Positions 1 through 8,222 are shown, counted from the first letter of the stretch. The stretch is DNA of 64,000 nucleotides from Streptomyces sp. NBC_00306 (GCF_036169555.1 NZ_CP108032.1:6944001-7008000), one strand, 5' to 3'. The notes: generated by a model from the sequence alone, not told the origin. A program made the numbers and translations.

Positions 1-1
1 C

Positions 2-1714
2 ATGCCCGAGCTTCAGGAACTGCTGTGGCAGGCGGTGCGGTTCGGCAACAGCCGGGCCGCACGCACCGCGGTCGGCCTCTGGCTCGAAGCGCCCCAGGAC
101 CGCGACCGGCGGGTGGAACTGCTGCTGAGCCACGAGAGATCGGCGGCCGTACTGCCGCCCGTCGTCGCGGTACTGACCTCCCGCCGCACCGATCTGCTCG
201 ACCGCATCCTGGAGGACACCCCGCCGTACGGGCGCTTCCTCACCAAGGACAGCCACTGGACCCTGCCCGTCAACAACATCGACCGCACCGTCCACCGCTG
301 GACCGCTCGCCAACAGCGGTCCGTCGTACGGCAGTTGGCGAACGCAGCGGATGACACCTCGCTGCCGCTGTACACCCGGGCGGACGCGGTCGCGTCGGTC
401 GCGCGCATCCCGGCCGGCGGAGCGGATGTCGCACACCGCTGGACGGGCTCCCATGACGTGGTGCTCGCCGAGGCCGCTCTCGCCGCCCTCACCCGGACCC
501 TGCGTCCCGCCGACGCGCTGCCCGAACTGCTCTCGTACGCGAACGGCGACCGGGCCCGCGTCGCCGTGTACGCGGTCACCCGGGCGTCCCGGTACGCGCG
601 GCCGTCCGAACTCGGCGCCCTGCTGCGCGGCGTTCTGGAGCCGGGTGCGGCCAAGGTGACCAGCCGCAAAGAGGCTATGCGGCTCGCCGCGGCCCGCCTT
701 CCGCCGACCGATGCGGCGTCGGTGCTCGCCGACACGTACGCGATGAAGGACCAGCACCGTGATGTCCGCGCCGCGTGCGTGGCCTTCGCTCCGGCCCTCC
801 TCGGTGACGAACGCATATGGCGCCTGCTCACCGACGCGTCCGCCGGTGAGCGGGTGCTGCGCGACGGCGTGCTGCGTGTGGTGCCGATGGACCTCCCTGA
901 GTCGTACCGCCCGCGCTATGCGCGTCTGATACGCGGTGTGTGCGAGATCCGCGACAAGGAACTCGCCGGTACGGCGTTCGCGGCCCTCGCCCACTGGCTG
1001 CCCTGGTCGCCCGAGGCTTCCGCGGTCCTGGTGTCCGCGATCACCGATCTGTCCGACCGGCGGTCCTGGTACGCGGCGGCCGACGCGCTCGCCGCCGCTG
1101 CCGTTCACGGGCCCGAGGCGGCAGCCGCCGTGGAGCAGGCGCTGACGCGGCTGGCCACCGCCGACGCTCTGGCGGTGGAGAACGCCGACGACGCCGGCGC
1201 TGAACGGGACCGGCCGGCCCGCCGCCGGGTCGAGCACCTCACGGACCGGCTGTGCCGCCGGTCCGGTGTACGCCCCCGGGTGCTGCGCCCGGTGCAGAAA
1301 GCCGCCGCCGAACTGCTCGCGGGGCACGACACCTTCGTGCCGCAGGCGGCGGCGCTGCTGACGGAGTCCCTCGACCTGACTGCCGACGCGGACTCGCTGC
1401 GGGTGTCATACGACCGGCTCGTCGCCCTGCACGAGGACCGCCCGGCCCTCGCCGTCCGTACCGCCGATGCGCTCGGCCGCAGACTCTGCGGCGCGGACCG
1501 GGCCGGCGACGCCGCGACGCTGCTCACCGCCGCCCGGCAGCTCACCGAGGCGGGCGGTCGCACCGAGGGGCTTCTCGCGGTGACGCTCACCGCAGCGGGC
1601 GGCGAGCGCACGTCCTGGACCGAGCCGTGGCGGGCCCAGTTGCGCAGGCTGCGCCGCCATCCGGTCGCCGATGTGCGGGACGCCGCCCTCGGGTGCGTCA
1701 CCGCTCATGAATGA
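2..1714 (+). CDS. HEAT-like helical repeat protein (probably 5'-truncated by the window edge)
   Basis: This hypothetical protein shows 570 residues in the window. It is almost entirely alpha-helical, Ala/Leu/Arg-rich and built of degenerate 30-40 residue units, which suggests an alpha-solenoid of HEAT type. No catalytic motif, signal peptide or membrane segment is visible. The first ATG lies at base 2 and no ribosome binding site can be seen, so the true start is probably upstream of the window. The stop codon sits directly against a long perfect hairpin. HEAT solenoids usually act as protein-binding scaffolds, but the partner here is unknown. Confidence 0.6.
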   Translation: MPELQELLWQAVRFGNSRAARTAVGLWLEAPQDRDRRVELLLSHERSAAVLPPVVAVLTSRRTDLLDRILEDTPPYGRFLTKDSHWTLPVNNIDRTVHRWTARQQRSVVRQLANAADDTSLPLYTRADAVASVARIPAGGADVAHRWTGSHDVVLAEAALAALTRTLRPADALPELLSYANGDRARVAVYAVTRASRYARPSELGALLRGVLEPGAAKVTSRKEAMRLAAARLPPTDAASVLADTYAMKDQHRDVRAACVAFAPALLGDERIWRLLTDASAGERVLRDGVLRVVPMDLPESYRPRYARLIRGVCEIRDKELAGTAFAALAHWLPWSPEASAVLVSAITDLSDRRSWYAAADALAAAAVHGPEAAAAVEQALTRLATADALAVENADDAGAERDRPARRRVEHLTDRLCRRSGVRPRVLRPVQKAAAELLAGHDTFVPQAAALLTESLDLTADADSLRVSYDRLVALHEDRPALAVRTADALGRRLCGADRAGDAATLLTAARQLTEAGGRTEGLLAVTLTAAGGERTSWTEPWRAQLRRLRRHPVADVRDAALGCVTAHE

Positions 1715-1765
1715 CGCCCGGCCGGGCCGCGCACCACAGGATCGTGGGCGCGGCCCGGCCGGGCG
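1715..1765. terminator. Bidirectional hairpin terminator between convergent genes
   Basis: A perfect 18-bp G/C stem (1715-1732 with 1748-1765) is extended inside by CCAC/GTGG (1734-1737 with 1744-1747), leaving a six-base loop. It begins on the base after the stop codon of the HEAT-like gene and lies just downstream of the convergent desaturase gene, so it can serve both strands. There is no T-run, as is usual for Streptomyces. Confidence 0.8.
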
Positions 1766-1778
1766 GGAGACAGCGGAG

Positions 1779-2753
1779 TCAGCGCGCTGCGCGCGCCGCC
1801 ATACGTGCCTTGCGGGCCGCGAGCTTCTCGTCGAACTTCGACGCCTCGGCGTCCAGCCCGCCCATGTACAGCCCGAGCTCCTCCTGCGCCTTGAGACCCT
1901 CCGGGCCCAGCCCGTCGATCTCCAGCACCTTCAGGAAGCGCAGCACCGGCTGCAGCACGTCGTCGTGGTGGATCCGCATGTTGTAGATCTCGCCGATCGC
2001 CATCTGCGCGGCGGCACGCTCGAAGCCGGGCATGCCGTGACCGGGCATCCGGAAGTCGACGACCACGTCGCGCACGGACTGCATGGTGAGGTCGGGGGCG
2101 ATCTCGAAGGCCGCACGCAGCAGGTTCCGGTAGAAGACCATGTGCAGGTTCTCGTCGGTCGCGATCCGGGCCAGCATGCGGTCGCAGACGGGGTCGCCCG
2201 ACTGGTGGCCGGTGTTGCGGTGCGAGACGCGGGTGGCGAGCTCCTGGAAGGCGACGTACGCCACGGAGTGCAGCATGGAGTGCCGGTTGTCGGACTCGAA
2301 GCCCTCCGACATGTGGGCCATGCGGAACTGCTCGAGCTTGTCGGGATCGACGGCACGGGAGGTGAGCAGGTAGTCGCGCATCACGATGCCGTGCCGGCCC
2401 TCTTCCGCGGTCCAGCGGTGGACCCAGGTGCCCCAGGCTCCGTCGCGGCCGAAGAGGCTGGCGATCTCGTGGTGGTAGCTGGGCAGGTTGTCCTCGGTCA
2501 GGAGATTGACCACAAGAGCCGTTTTCCCTATGTCCGTGACCTTCGACTGGCTCGGCTCCCAGGCCTCGCCGTCGTCGAAGAGACCGGGGAAGTTACGGCC
2601 GTCACCGAAGGGGACGTACTCGTGCGGCATCCAGTCCTTGGCAACCTTGAGATGGCGGTTGAGTTCCTGCTCCACCACCTCTTCCAGCGCGTACAGCAGC
2701 CGGGCGTCGGTCCACGCGTCCGAGCTGCCGAGTTGGGGAGAGGTGATTGACAC
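1779..2753 (-). CDS. acyl-[acyl-carrier-protein] desaturase (di-iron)
   Basis: This soluble fatty acid desaturase would introduce a double bond into acyl-ACP using a di-iron centre, O2 and reduced ferredoxin. It has 324 residues, typical for actinobacterial DesA-type enzymes. The iron-ligand motifs are EEGRH (117-121) and DENLH (200-204), the pair expected for the four-helix di-iron bundle. The GTG start at 2753 is supported by CTGGAG five bases upstream. No redox partner is adjacent. A repeated dyad 40-60 bp upstream suggests control by a lipid-sensing repressor. The family is clear; the double-bond position is not. Confidence 0.9.
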   Translation of the reverse strand: MSITSPQLGSSDAWTDARLLYALEEVVEQELNRHLKVAKDWMPHEYVPFGDGRNFPGLFDDGEAWEPSQSKVTDIGKTALVVNLLTEDNLPSYHHEIASLFGRDGAWGTWVHRWTAEEGRHGIVMRDYLLTSRAVDPDKLEQFRMAHMSEGFESDNRHSMLHSVAYVAFQELATRVSHRNTGHQSGDPVCDRMLARIATDENLHMVFYRNLLRAAFEIAPDLTMQSVRDVVVDFRMPGHGMPGFERAAAQMAIGEIYNMRIHHDDVLQPVLRFLKVLEIDGLGPEGLKAQEELGLYMGGLDAEASKFDEKLAARKARMAARAAR

Positions 2754-2790
2754 GGGTGCTCCAGGGGGACGGGAGAGTTACTTACGTCTT

Positions 2791-2814
2791 CGTAGGTTAC
2801 GAAACCGTAGGTTA
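2791..2814. promoter_or_regulatory. Putative operator upstream of the desaturase gene
   Basis: The 9-mer CGTAGGTTA occurs twice as a direct repeat, at 2791-2799 and 2806-2814, with a 15-bp period. Between and overlapping the copies lies an imperfect palindrome, GGTTACGAAACC (2795-2806). The element sits 38-61 bp upstream of the desaturase start. I infer a binding site for a TetR-type fatty acid regulator; no such regulator gene is adjacent. Confidence 0.5.
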
Positions 2815-2869
2815 AGGCGCCGTAAGCCGTCGGGCCAAGCCCGCTCCCGGAATGTCCGGTTACATTTAG

Positions 2870-3646
2870 TTATGCATGCAGGTCGCGGAGGCGTACCGAG
2901 AGGCAGGTCACGCAGCCTTCGAGCTTCTCGAACTCGCTGATGTCGACCGGCACCGGCTCGTAGCCGAGATCCGCGAACAGCTCGGCCGACTTCGGGGCGC
3001 TCGCCGCCATCAGCAGCCGGCCCCCGCCGAGCAGCACGACATGCGCCCCGGACTCCTCCGGCACGGGGAGATGACGGGGGAAGACGGACGGGGTCTCGAC
3101 CAGCGGCGGGTAGCCGATGACCGTGGCGTCGGGCAGGGCCGTCACCGCCGACTTCAGGTGCAGCACCTTGCTGATCGGCACGGCGACAACCCGCGCCCCC
3201 AGCGGCTCGAAGACCTGCCGCAGTTGCGCCACGCCGGCGGCGTTCGTCCGGCCGCCGCGGCCGACGTAGATCGTGTCCCCGACCTTGAGCACATCGCCGC
3301 CCTCCAGGGTGCCGGGCTCCCACACCCAGTTCACCGAGCAGCCGAGCCGCGCCAGCGACTCCTCGACGGCGGCGGTCTCCGGCCTGCGCGACTCGGCGCC
3401 GGGGCGGGCGATCAGGGCGACATTGCGGAAGACGACGACGGTGTCCTCGACGAACACGCCGTCCGGACAGTCGTCGGCGGGCTCGGTCTCGACGGTCTCC
3501 CAGCCGTGCTCGCGCAGCGTCTCGGCGTAGGTCTGCCACTGTTCGAGCGCCAGCGCGGCATCGACGGGCGTGCGCTCGATGTGGGTGACCAGCCCCTCCG
3601 CGAGACGCGGGCTGGGGCGGCGGATCAGGGCTTTCCTGCTGGGCAC
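2870..3646 (-). CDS. ddaH: N(G),N(G)-dimethylarginine dimethylaminohydrolase
   Basis: The enzyme hydrolyses dimethylarginine to citrulline and dimethylamine in the cytosol. It has 258 residues, the normal length. Features of the guanidino-modifying superfamily are visible: acidic substrate-binding residues in FVEDT (65-69), EGGD (115-118), the catalytic histidine in VLHLKS (H163) and the C-terminal catalytic cysteine in EGCVTCLS (C248, with C245 as a neighbour). The GTG start at 3646 has GGGAG upstream. The gene stands alone and its 3' end abuts the desaturase regulatory region. A related arginine deiminase-like activity cannot be fully excluded. Confidence 0.9.
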   Translation of the reverse strand: MPSRKALIRRPSPRLAEGLVTHIERTPVDAALALEQWQTYAETLREHGWETVETEPADDCPDGVFVEDTVVVFRNVALIARPGAESRRPETAAVEESLARLGCSVNWVWEPGTLEGGDVLKVGDTIYVGRGGRTNAAGVAQLRQVFEPLGARVVAVPISKVLHLKSAVTALPDATVIGYPPLVETPSVFPRHLPVPEESGAHVVLLGGGRLLMAASAPKSAELFADLGYEPVPVDISEFEKLEGCVTCLSVRLRDLHA

Positions 3647-3858
3647 GGGCGAATCTCCCGGGAGGCTCGGGGCTGGTGGCGCCCATCATGACCCTTGGTG
3701 CGGGGGCCATGGAATCCCTGGTTGCAGGCTTGTGAGCGGTGGGGAGGGGGCCGGTGGGCGCCGACGCCCGGACCGTCCGGGGTCGTCCGGGCCCTTGTCG
3801 GCCCCGTGCAAAAGGAGTTGGGCCCGAGCCGGACCGGGTCCTACGCTTCTCGGCACAT

Positions 3859-3933
3859 GGTGTTCGTAGCTGAGTTCGGTACAGCACCCGGCTGTGGACC
3901 GGGAGATCGCGGGTTCGAGTCCCGCCGTACACC
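3859..3933 (+). tRNA. tRNA-His (anticodon GTG), variant
   Basis: A full cloverleaf can be drawn by eye. The acceptor stem is 3860-3866 with 3926-3932, the D stem GCTG/CAGC, the anticodon stem CCCGG/CCGGG with loop CTGTGGA (anticodon GTG at 3894-3896), and the T stem GCGGG/CCCGC with loop TTCGAGT. G-1 (3859) faces C73 (3933), the hallmark identity pair of tRNA-His. One acceptor pair is a T-T mismatch (position 5 against 68; bases 3864 and 3928). CCA is not encoded. The upstream gene is on the opposite strand, so the tRNA has its own promoter. It may be a second, diverged His isoacceptor. Confidence 0.85.
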
Positions 3934-3940
3934 CTTTTTC
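3934..3940 (+). terminator. T-run directly after the tRNA
   Basis: Five consecutive T residues (3935-3939) follow the tRNA 3' end within two bases. This is a rare T-run in this G/C-rich sequence. Together with the T-arm and acceptor hairpin it may end transcription of the tRNA. Confidence 0.4.
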
Positions 3941-4141
3941 GGACCCTCGGCGGTTCCGGGCTGCGACTCCTCCCGCGGCGGGGGCGGGTCAGGTAGCGGT
4001 TGCCGTCATCCGCGCGGGTGAGCACGCTGAAGAGTGAGTCTCATCAGCGCTGCACATGCGGCCGATGTGCGGTCGAGCCCGAGACGGCGAAGCGGGTTCC
4101 GAGATCCCGATCCACCGGCAGGCCGGGAGCGGAGTGGGCAC

Positions 4142-5188
4142 ATGGCACGCGCGATCTGGACCGGTGTCATCACCTTCGGGCTGGTCAGCGTGCCCGTCGG
4201 GCTCTTCACCGCGATCGAGGACCATACGGTCCACTTCCACCACCTCCAGCGCGGAACCGCGGACCGCATCCGCAACAAGCGGGTCAACGAACGGACCGGC
4301 AGGGAGGTGGCATCCGAGGACATCGTCAAGGGGTACGAACTCACCGAGGGCGAGTACATCGTCGTGGAGCCGGACGAACTGGACCACATCGCGCCAGGCC
4401 GCTCCCAGACCATCGACATCAGCGACTTCGTCGACCTGGCCGACATCGAGCCGGTGTACTTCGACCGCACTTACTACGTGGCCCCGCGCGGCAAGGAGTA
4501 CGCCAAGGTGTACGGGCTGCTGCGGACAGCGCTGGCGCAGTCGGACAAGGCCGGGATCGCCACCTTCGTGATGCGCAACAAGCAGTATCTGACCGCCCTG
4601 CGAGCGGAGGACAGGATCCTGGTGCTCCAGACCCTGCACTGGGCCGACGAGGTCCGCGACCCGGGCGAGGAACTGCCCGACCTGCCCTCCGGCCGTACGG
4701 GCAAGGGCAAGGAGTTGGAGATGGCGAACCAGCTGATCGGAACCCTGAGCAGCCCGTGGGATCCGGCCCGGTATGCCGACACGTACCAGGAGAAGGTACG
4801 GGAGCTGGTGCAGGCGAAGGCCGACGACCAGGAGATCGACCTCGCCGAGGAGGCGCCCGAGGCCACCAACGTCGTCGACCTGATGTCGGTCCTGCAGGGC
4901 AGCATCGACCGGGCGGGCGGCGCGCGGGGCAAGGGGTCCTCCGCATCGCGACGGAAGACGTCCGCCGGCCGCAAGGGGCCGCCCGGACCGGCCGCGAAGA
5001 AGAGCGCCGACGACAAGAAGGCTCGTTCACGGGGCGGAGGAAAGAGCGAGCTGCGGGAGCTGACCAAGAGGGAGCTGTACCAGCGAGCCACCGAGCGGGG
5101 AATCTCCGGCCGCTCGAACATGAGCCGGGAGGAACTGGTCGACGCCCTCGCCCAGGCAGGGCGCCGCCGGAAGAAGAGCGCCGCCTGA
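4142..5188 (+). CDS. ku: Non-homologous end joining protein Ku
   Basis: Bacterial Ku forms a homodimeric ring on double-strand DNA ends and recruits ligase D for non-homologous end joining. The N-terminal MARAIWTGVITFGLVSVPVG motif opens the Ku core (about residues 1-255). A Lys/Arg/Gly-rich basic linker follows (about 270-310), then a short helical segment (about 312-345) with the look of a SAP or Rho-N DNA-binding motif. The start at 4142 was chosen because the Ku signature begins exactly there. No ligD gene is next to it in this window. Length is 348 residues. Confidence 0.93.
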   Translation: MARAIWTGVITFGLVSVPVGLFTAIEDHTVHFHHLQRGTADRIRNKRVNERTGREVASEDIVKGYELTEGEYIVVEPDELDHIAPGRSQTIDISDFVDLADIEPVYFDRTYYVAPRGKEYAKVYGLLRTALAQSDKAGIATFVMRNKQYLTALRAEDRILVLQTLHWADEVRDPGEELPDLPSGRTGKGKELEMANQLIGTLSSPWDPARYADTYQEKVRELVQAKADDQEIDLAEEAPEATNVVDLMSVLQGSIDRAGGARGKGSSASRRKTSAGRKGPPGPAAKKSADDKKARSRGGGKSELRELTKRELYQRATERGISGRSNMSREELVDALAQAGRRRKKSAA

Positions 5189-5219
5189 CCATCGGCAGGT
5201 CGACTCGTCCTTCAGCGCC

Positions 5220-5249
5220 TGGGCGAGGGACTGCTGGGCGAGGGACTGC
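5220..5249. repeat. 15-bp perfect tandem duplication
   Basis: TGGGCGAGGGACTGC occurs twice back to back (5220-5234 and 5235-5249) in the 100-bp gap between ku and the small downstream gene. One forward frame through it reads as an amphipathic helix, but no start or conserved length supports a gene. Confidence 0.8.
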
Positions 5250-5289
5250 AGGAACGACGCGGGCGCGAGTTCCTGCGCAACGCCCGCCG

Positions 5290-5484
5290 CTACAGCGGGT
5301 TCATGCCCATCTCGTCGGGGCCCTTGCCGCCCGTGCGCTTGCTCTCTTCCGTCAGCCGGTCGGCCTTCTCCATGAGGCGCTTGCGCTCCTCCGGGTCGGT
5401 GGCCCGCTCGGCGGCGTCCTTCAGCTCCTGGGCCTTTGCGCGCATCTGCTGGGCAGGGCCGCCGGACTCACTCGCACTCGACAT
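5290..5484 (-). CDS. Small hydrophilic protein (DUF6381-like)
   Basis: This 64-residue, highly charged protein has no cysteine and no membrane segment. A single Lys/Glu/Arg-rich helix dominates (AQELKDAAERATDPEERKRL), and the C-terminus is Gly/Pro-rich. It resembles the small hydrophilic proteins annotated as DUF6381 in Streptomyces, whose function is unknown. I take the ATG at 5484 because GGAG lies five bases upstream; a GTG two codons earlier (5490) is the alternative. It is convergent with ku. Confidence 0.65.
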   Translation of the reverse strand: MSSASESGGPAQQMRAKAQELKDAAERATDPEERKRLMEKADRLTEESKRTGGKGPDEMGMNPL

Positions 5485-5607
5485 GATCACTCCAGGGACT
5501 CGGGGGAGCGGACCACCTCAGCGAAGCAGCAGCCGTACCCGATCGCATCCCGGAGCCTCACGCATGGTGACGACGCCTGCGGCCGCCGAGCCTCGACCGC
5601 GGACGGT

Positions 5608-5940
5608 CTACACGGCCGTCGTGAAGGCCGAGTCCTCGGCGGCGCCGGTGCGGGCCTGCACGATCAGGTCGTCGTTGCCGTTCATCTCGAGCATGCGGCG
5701 CACCGCGACGCTCGCGGCGCGGACCGTCATCGGCATGCCCAGGTCGCGTTGCGCTCGCAGTACGGCACTGAGGGCGGCGCTGCTCTCCGCCGCGTCCTCG
5801 AGGACGACCAGGACAGACTCCGGACGGTGTGAGCGGACGAGCGCGCTGATGTCCTGGGCGAGCTGTGCCCGCCGTGCGATGCCCGGGTCCTCGTGCAGGG
5901 TGATGACCAGACGGGTACCCGTGACGGCATGGGACCACAT
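5608..5940 (-). CDS. Small STAS-like protein (possible anti-sigma antagonist)
   Basis: The 110-residue protein alternates hydrophobic strands (LVITLHE, SVLVVLED, MPMTVRAAS) with helices, the order of a STAS or anti-anti-sigma fold. I see no convincing phosphoacceptor serine motif, so the assignment is structural inference only. The start at 5940 has GGAGGG five bases upstream. The gene is monocistronic and no anti-sigma kinase is adjacent. An unrelated alpha/beta protein is possible. Confidence 0.5.
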   Translation of the reverse strand: MWSHAVTGTRLVITLHEDPGIARRAQLAQDISALVRSHRPESVLVVLEDAAESSAALSAVLRAQRDLGMPMTVRAASVAVRRMLEMNGNDDLIVQARTGAAEDSAFTTAV

Positions 5941-6265
5941 GGAGACCCTCCGATTCGTGCACAGAAGATGTATGTGCAGTGAATCTGCCCCGTCTTGCAT
6001 TGCAATATGCCGGACGTCTTCTGCTTGCGTTTCATTCGGCCTAAGGCGGCCTGGCCAACGTTTCCCGGGAACGGAGTCCTCCGCTTTCAGGGGGTGGGTA
6101 TGGGCCTGCCTGGCGGCCTGGCGTGAGGGCGGGATCGTCGAGTGAGCGCAGACGCATCCGCAGCACCGAAGCGATCTCCGGAGGAGTCGGACTCGTCTGT
6201 TCGGGGATCCCTGTGACGACCCCACCAGCCCGACTCGCCCTTCGTGCGCGGCTGGTCACCAACCC
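5941..6265. other. 325-bp gene-free stretch
   Basis: This gap lies upstream of the STAS-like gene and downstream of the RheA-like gene, both on the minus strand. It holds the palindrome TTCCCGGGAA (6062-6071) and an A/T-richer patch near 5960-6030 that may contain the STAS-like gene promoter. Reading frames across it have no plausible start or composition, and I see no gene. Confidence 0.5.
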
Positions 6266-6934
6266 TCAACTCCCCGGCTGTTCGGCCGACATCGGTCCGT
6301 TGCGGAGCTCGTCGGTGTGGCGCGTGACGCTGTGGACGCGGGCGGCGAGGTCGGGGTGGCCGGCTGTCAGGTGGGTGTAGGTGTCGGCCAGGGGTGCGAT
6401 GAGGTTGGCGGCGTCGTTGTCCGCGAGGGCGTCGGCGAGCCTGGCCAGCGGGAGGCGGGCCCGAGCCGGGAGATCCGTGAGGGCGGTGATCTGGCCGGCG
6501 AGCCGGCGCAGATCTCCGGCGTTGCCGCGGGCCCAGGCGGTGACGGTGCGGCCGGCGGCGCGGCGGTCGCGGGTGGCCTGTACCCGCTCTTCGCCGGTGC
6601 TGCCGGGGGTCCCGGGGCGTACGCGCAGGTAGCGGCGTTCGGCGGCCTGGCGGCTGGCGACACCGAGGGGGTGGGCGAGGTCGGCCCAGCTGGCGCCGGC
6701 CGCGCGGGCGGCTTCGATCAGTCCGGGTTCCCATCCCGCGAGTCGGTCCCTCAGCTCGCGCAGCAGGAGCAGGGTGGCCAGTGCCTGTTCGGGGCCGGCG
6801 GCCGGTGCGGGTTCGGGGTGCTGCCCGGCCTGCGGGGGAGTCTGGGCGGTGCGTACCGCCTCGTCGATGGCGCTCAGCGCCGCCGCGGCGGCGGGCAGGG
6901 ATGTGGGGTCTTTGGCCTGGTCAGCGGCGGTCAT
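6266..6934 (-). CDS. rheA: RheA-like repressor of hsp18
   Basis: This 222-residue protein is divergent from a small heat-shock gene. It is helical, with a likely helix-turn-helix around SWADLAHPLGVASRQAAERRYLRVR (about residues 83-107). RheA of Streptomyces albus is a thermosensing autorepressor of hsp18 of about this size, and the same name is used for Streptomyces genes paired with Hsp18. The perfect inverted repeat in the intergenic region matches, as I recall, the operator reported for S. albus RheA. The ATG at 6934 is preceded by GAAAGG. The assignment rests on context plus operator. Confidence 0.75.
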   Translation of the reverse strand: MTAADQAKDPTSLPAAAAALSAIDEAVRTAQTPPQAGQHPEPAPAAGPEQALATLLLLRELRDRLAGWEPGLIEAARAAGASWADLAHPLGVASRQAAERRYLRVRPGTPGSTGEERVQATRDRRAAGRTVTAWARGNAGDLRRLAGQITALTDLPARARLPLARLADALADNDAANLIAPLADTYTHLTAGHPDLAARVHSVTRHTDELRNGPMSAEQPGS

Positions 6935-6977
6935 GGAGGCCCTTTCCGTGTGTGTCACCCTTCTGACGACATCGTGC

Positions 6978-7006
6978 TTGTCATCGTTTGGATGACATGT
7001 TACAAC
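6978..7006. promoter_or_regulatory. hsp18 promoter with RheA-type operator
   Basis: TGTCATC (6979-6985), a 5-bp spacer and GATGACA (6991-6997) form a perfect 19-bp inverted repeat. It overlaps the -35 element TTGTCA (6978-6983). A 17-bp spacer then leads to TACAAC (7001-7006) as the -10. The layout predicts repression of hsp18 by occlusion of the -35 region, and the same site can autoregulate the divergent repressor. Confidence 0.85.
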
Positions 7007-7063
7007 GGTGTCAGGTGAAGCGCATTGGCAGTTTCTGCCTGAACCGACTGGAGGTGTTTCGCG

Positions 7064-7495
7064 ATGTTGATGCGCACCGATCCGTTCCGCGAACTCGACC
7101 GGCTCACCCAGCAGCTCCTGGGCACACCCGGCACCTGGTCCCGGCCCTCGACCATGCCGATGGACGCCTATCGCGAGGGCGACGAGTATGTGATCGCCCT
7201 CGACCTGCCCGGTGTCGGAAGGGAAGCGATCGACATCGACGTCGAGCGCAACATGCTGACCGTCAGGGCCGAGCGCCGGCCGGCCGTCAAGGCCGACGAT
7301 GTGCAGATGGAGCTCTCCGAGCGGCCACTCGGTGTCTTCTCCCGCCAGCTCGTGCTGGCCGACACCCTCGACACCGAGCGCATCACGGCCGACTATGACG
7401 CGGGCGTCCTGACCCTGCGGATCCCGATCGCCGAGCGGGCCAAGCCCCGCAAGATCGCCATCGGCGAGCAATCGCCCCGGCAGATCAGCGGCTGA
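7064..7495 (+). CDS. hsp18: Hsp20/alpha-crystallin family small heat shock protein
   Basis: This ATP-independent chaperone binds unfolding proteins at high temperature and forms oligomers in the cytosol. It has 143 residues. The alpha-crystallin domain spans about residues 40-130, with PGVGREAIDIDVERNMLTV and the closing GVLTLRIPIAERAKPRKI strand motif. GGAGG lies nine bases upstream of the ATG. It is divergent from the RheA-like gene and shares its operator, so heat induction by derepression is expected. Confidence 0.93.
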   Translation: MLMRTDPFRELDRLTQQLLGTPGTWSRPSTMPMDAYREGDEYVIALDLPGVGREAIDIDVERNMLTVRAERRPAVKADDVQMELSERPLGVFSRQLVLADTLDTERITADYDAGVLTLRIPIAERAKPRKIAIGEQSPRQISG

Positions 7496-7725
7496 GTCGC
7501 CAAACCACCGCACGAGCCGCGGGGGACGGGACCCGATCTCCCCGTTCTCCCGTCCTCCGCGCGCCGTCAGGAAGAACAGGACCGCGACCAGGGCGTCAGC
7601 GCGGTCAGCACGACCCGGACGCGGGCCGACGAGCACCTCGATCCCGCGTCCGGCCGCAACCTTCTCAGCGGCCCCCCAACTCCACACCACTGCACGTCAC
7701 TCAGGATCAGAAAGGCAGCATTCCG

Positions 7726-8160
7726 ATGTTCGTCCAGCCTGCACCGGCCTTTGACCCTCAGGGCATGACGTTCGACCAGATGCTGGAAAGGATCCGCTAC
7801 GCAGGCGCGTACCCGACACGCGAGCGTGCCGCGGAGGCCGTGCACGCCGTGATGACCGGCCTCGGCCGTCAGCTCTCCGGCGAGGAACGGGTCGAACTCG
7901 CCGCTCGCCTCCCCATCGAGGCCGCGATCACCTTCACCGCCCAGATCCCCACCGCCGAACCCCTCACCGGCTTCGGCTTCGTCAAGGAGATCGCCGCCCG
8001 CACGGGTGGAACTCCCGCAACTGCCCGTTGGGACACCGGCGCCGTCCTCGCCACCGTTGCCGACCTGGCGGGCCCTGACCTTCTCGATCGCATTCTGGCC
8101 CGGCTTCAGCCCGGTTACGCCCTTCTGTTCGGTCGCGCCGAACTCGTCCAGGCCGCTTGA
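7726..8160 (+). CDS. DUF2267 domain protein
   Basis: A 144-residue soluble protein with the features of DUF2267: an N-terminal MTFDQMLERIRYAGAYPTRE helix, then AEAVHAVMTGLGRQLSGEERVELAARLP, and a second helical half. Its function is unknown. Family members often sit near stress genes, and here it lies downstream of hsp18 in the same direction but 230 bp away, so it probably has its own promoter. AAAGG is found ten bases before the ATG. A very strong hairpin follows the gene. Confidence 0.75.
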   Translation: MFVQPAPAFDPQGMTFDQMLERIRYAGAYPTRERAAEAVHAVMTGLGRQLSGEERVELAARLPIEAAITFTAQIPTAEPLTGFGFVKEIAARTGGTPATARWDTGAVLATVADLAGPDLLDRILARLQPGYALLFGRAELVQAA

Positions 8161-8182
8161 CGGTTGTGCCGCTCGGCCCCAT

Positions 8183-8222
8183 GTGAGACCCCGGGACTCG
8201 CCGCAGAGTCCCGGGGTCTCAC
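8183..8222 (+). terminator. Strong hairpin terminator after the DUF2267 gene
   Basis: A 17-bp perfect stem (8183-8199 with 8206-8222) with a 6-base loop starts 23 bp after the stop codon. It insulates the hsp18 region from the conservon that follows. Confidence 0.85.

Noticed and set aside
5189..5289. Gene remnant reading RLGEGLLGEGLQERRGREFL after ku
   Set aside because: The pattern comes from a 15-bp tandem duplication. There is no start, no adequate length, and I recognise no parent family.
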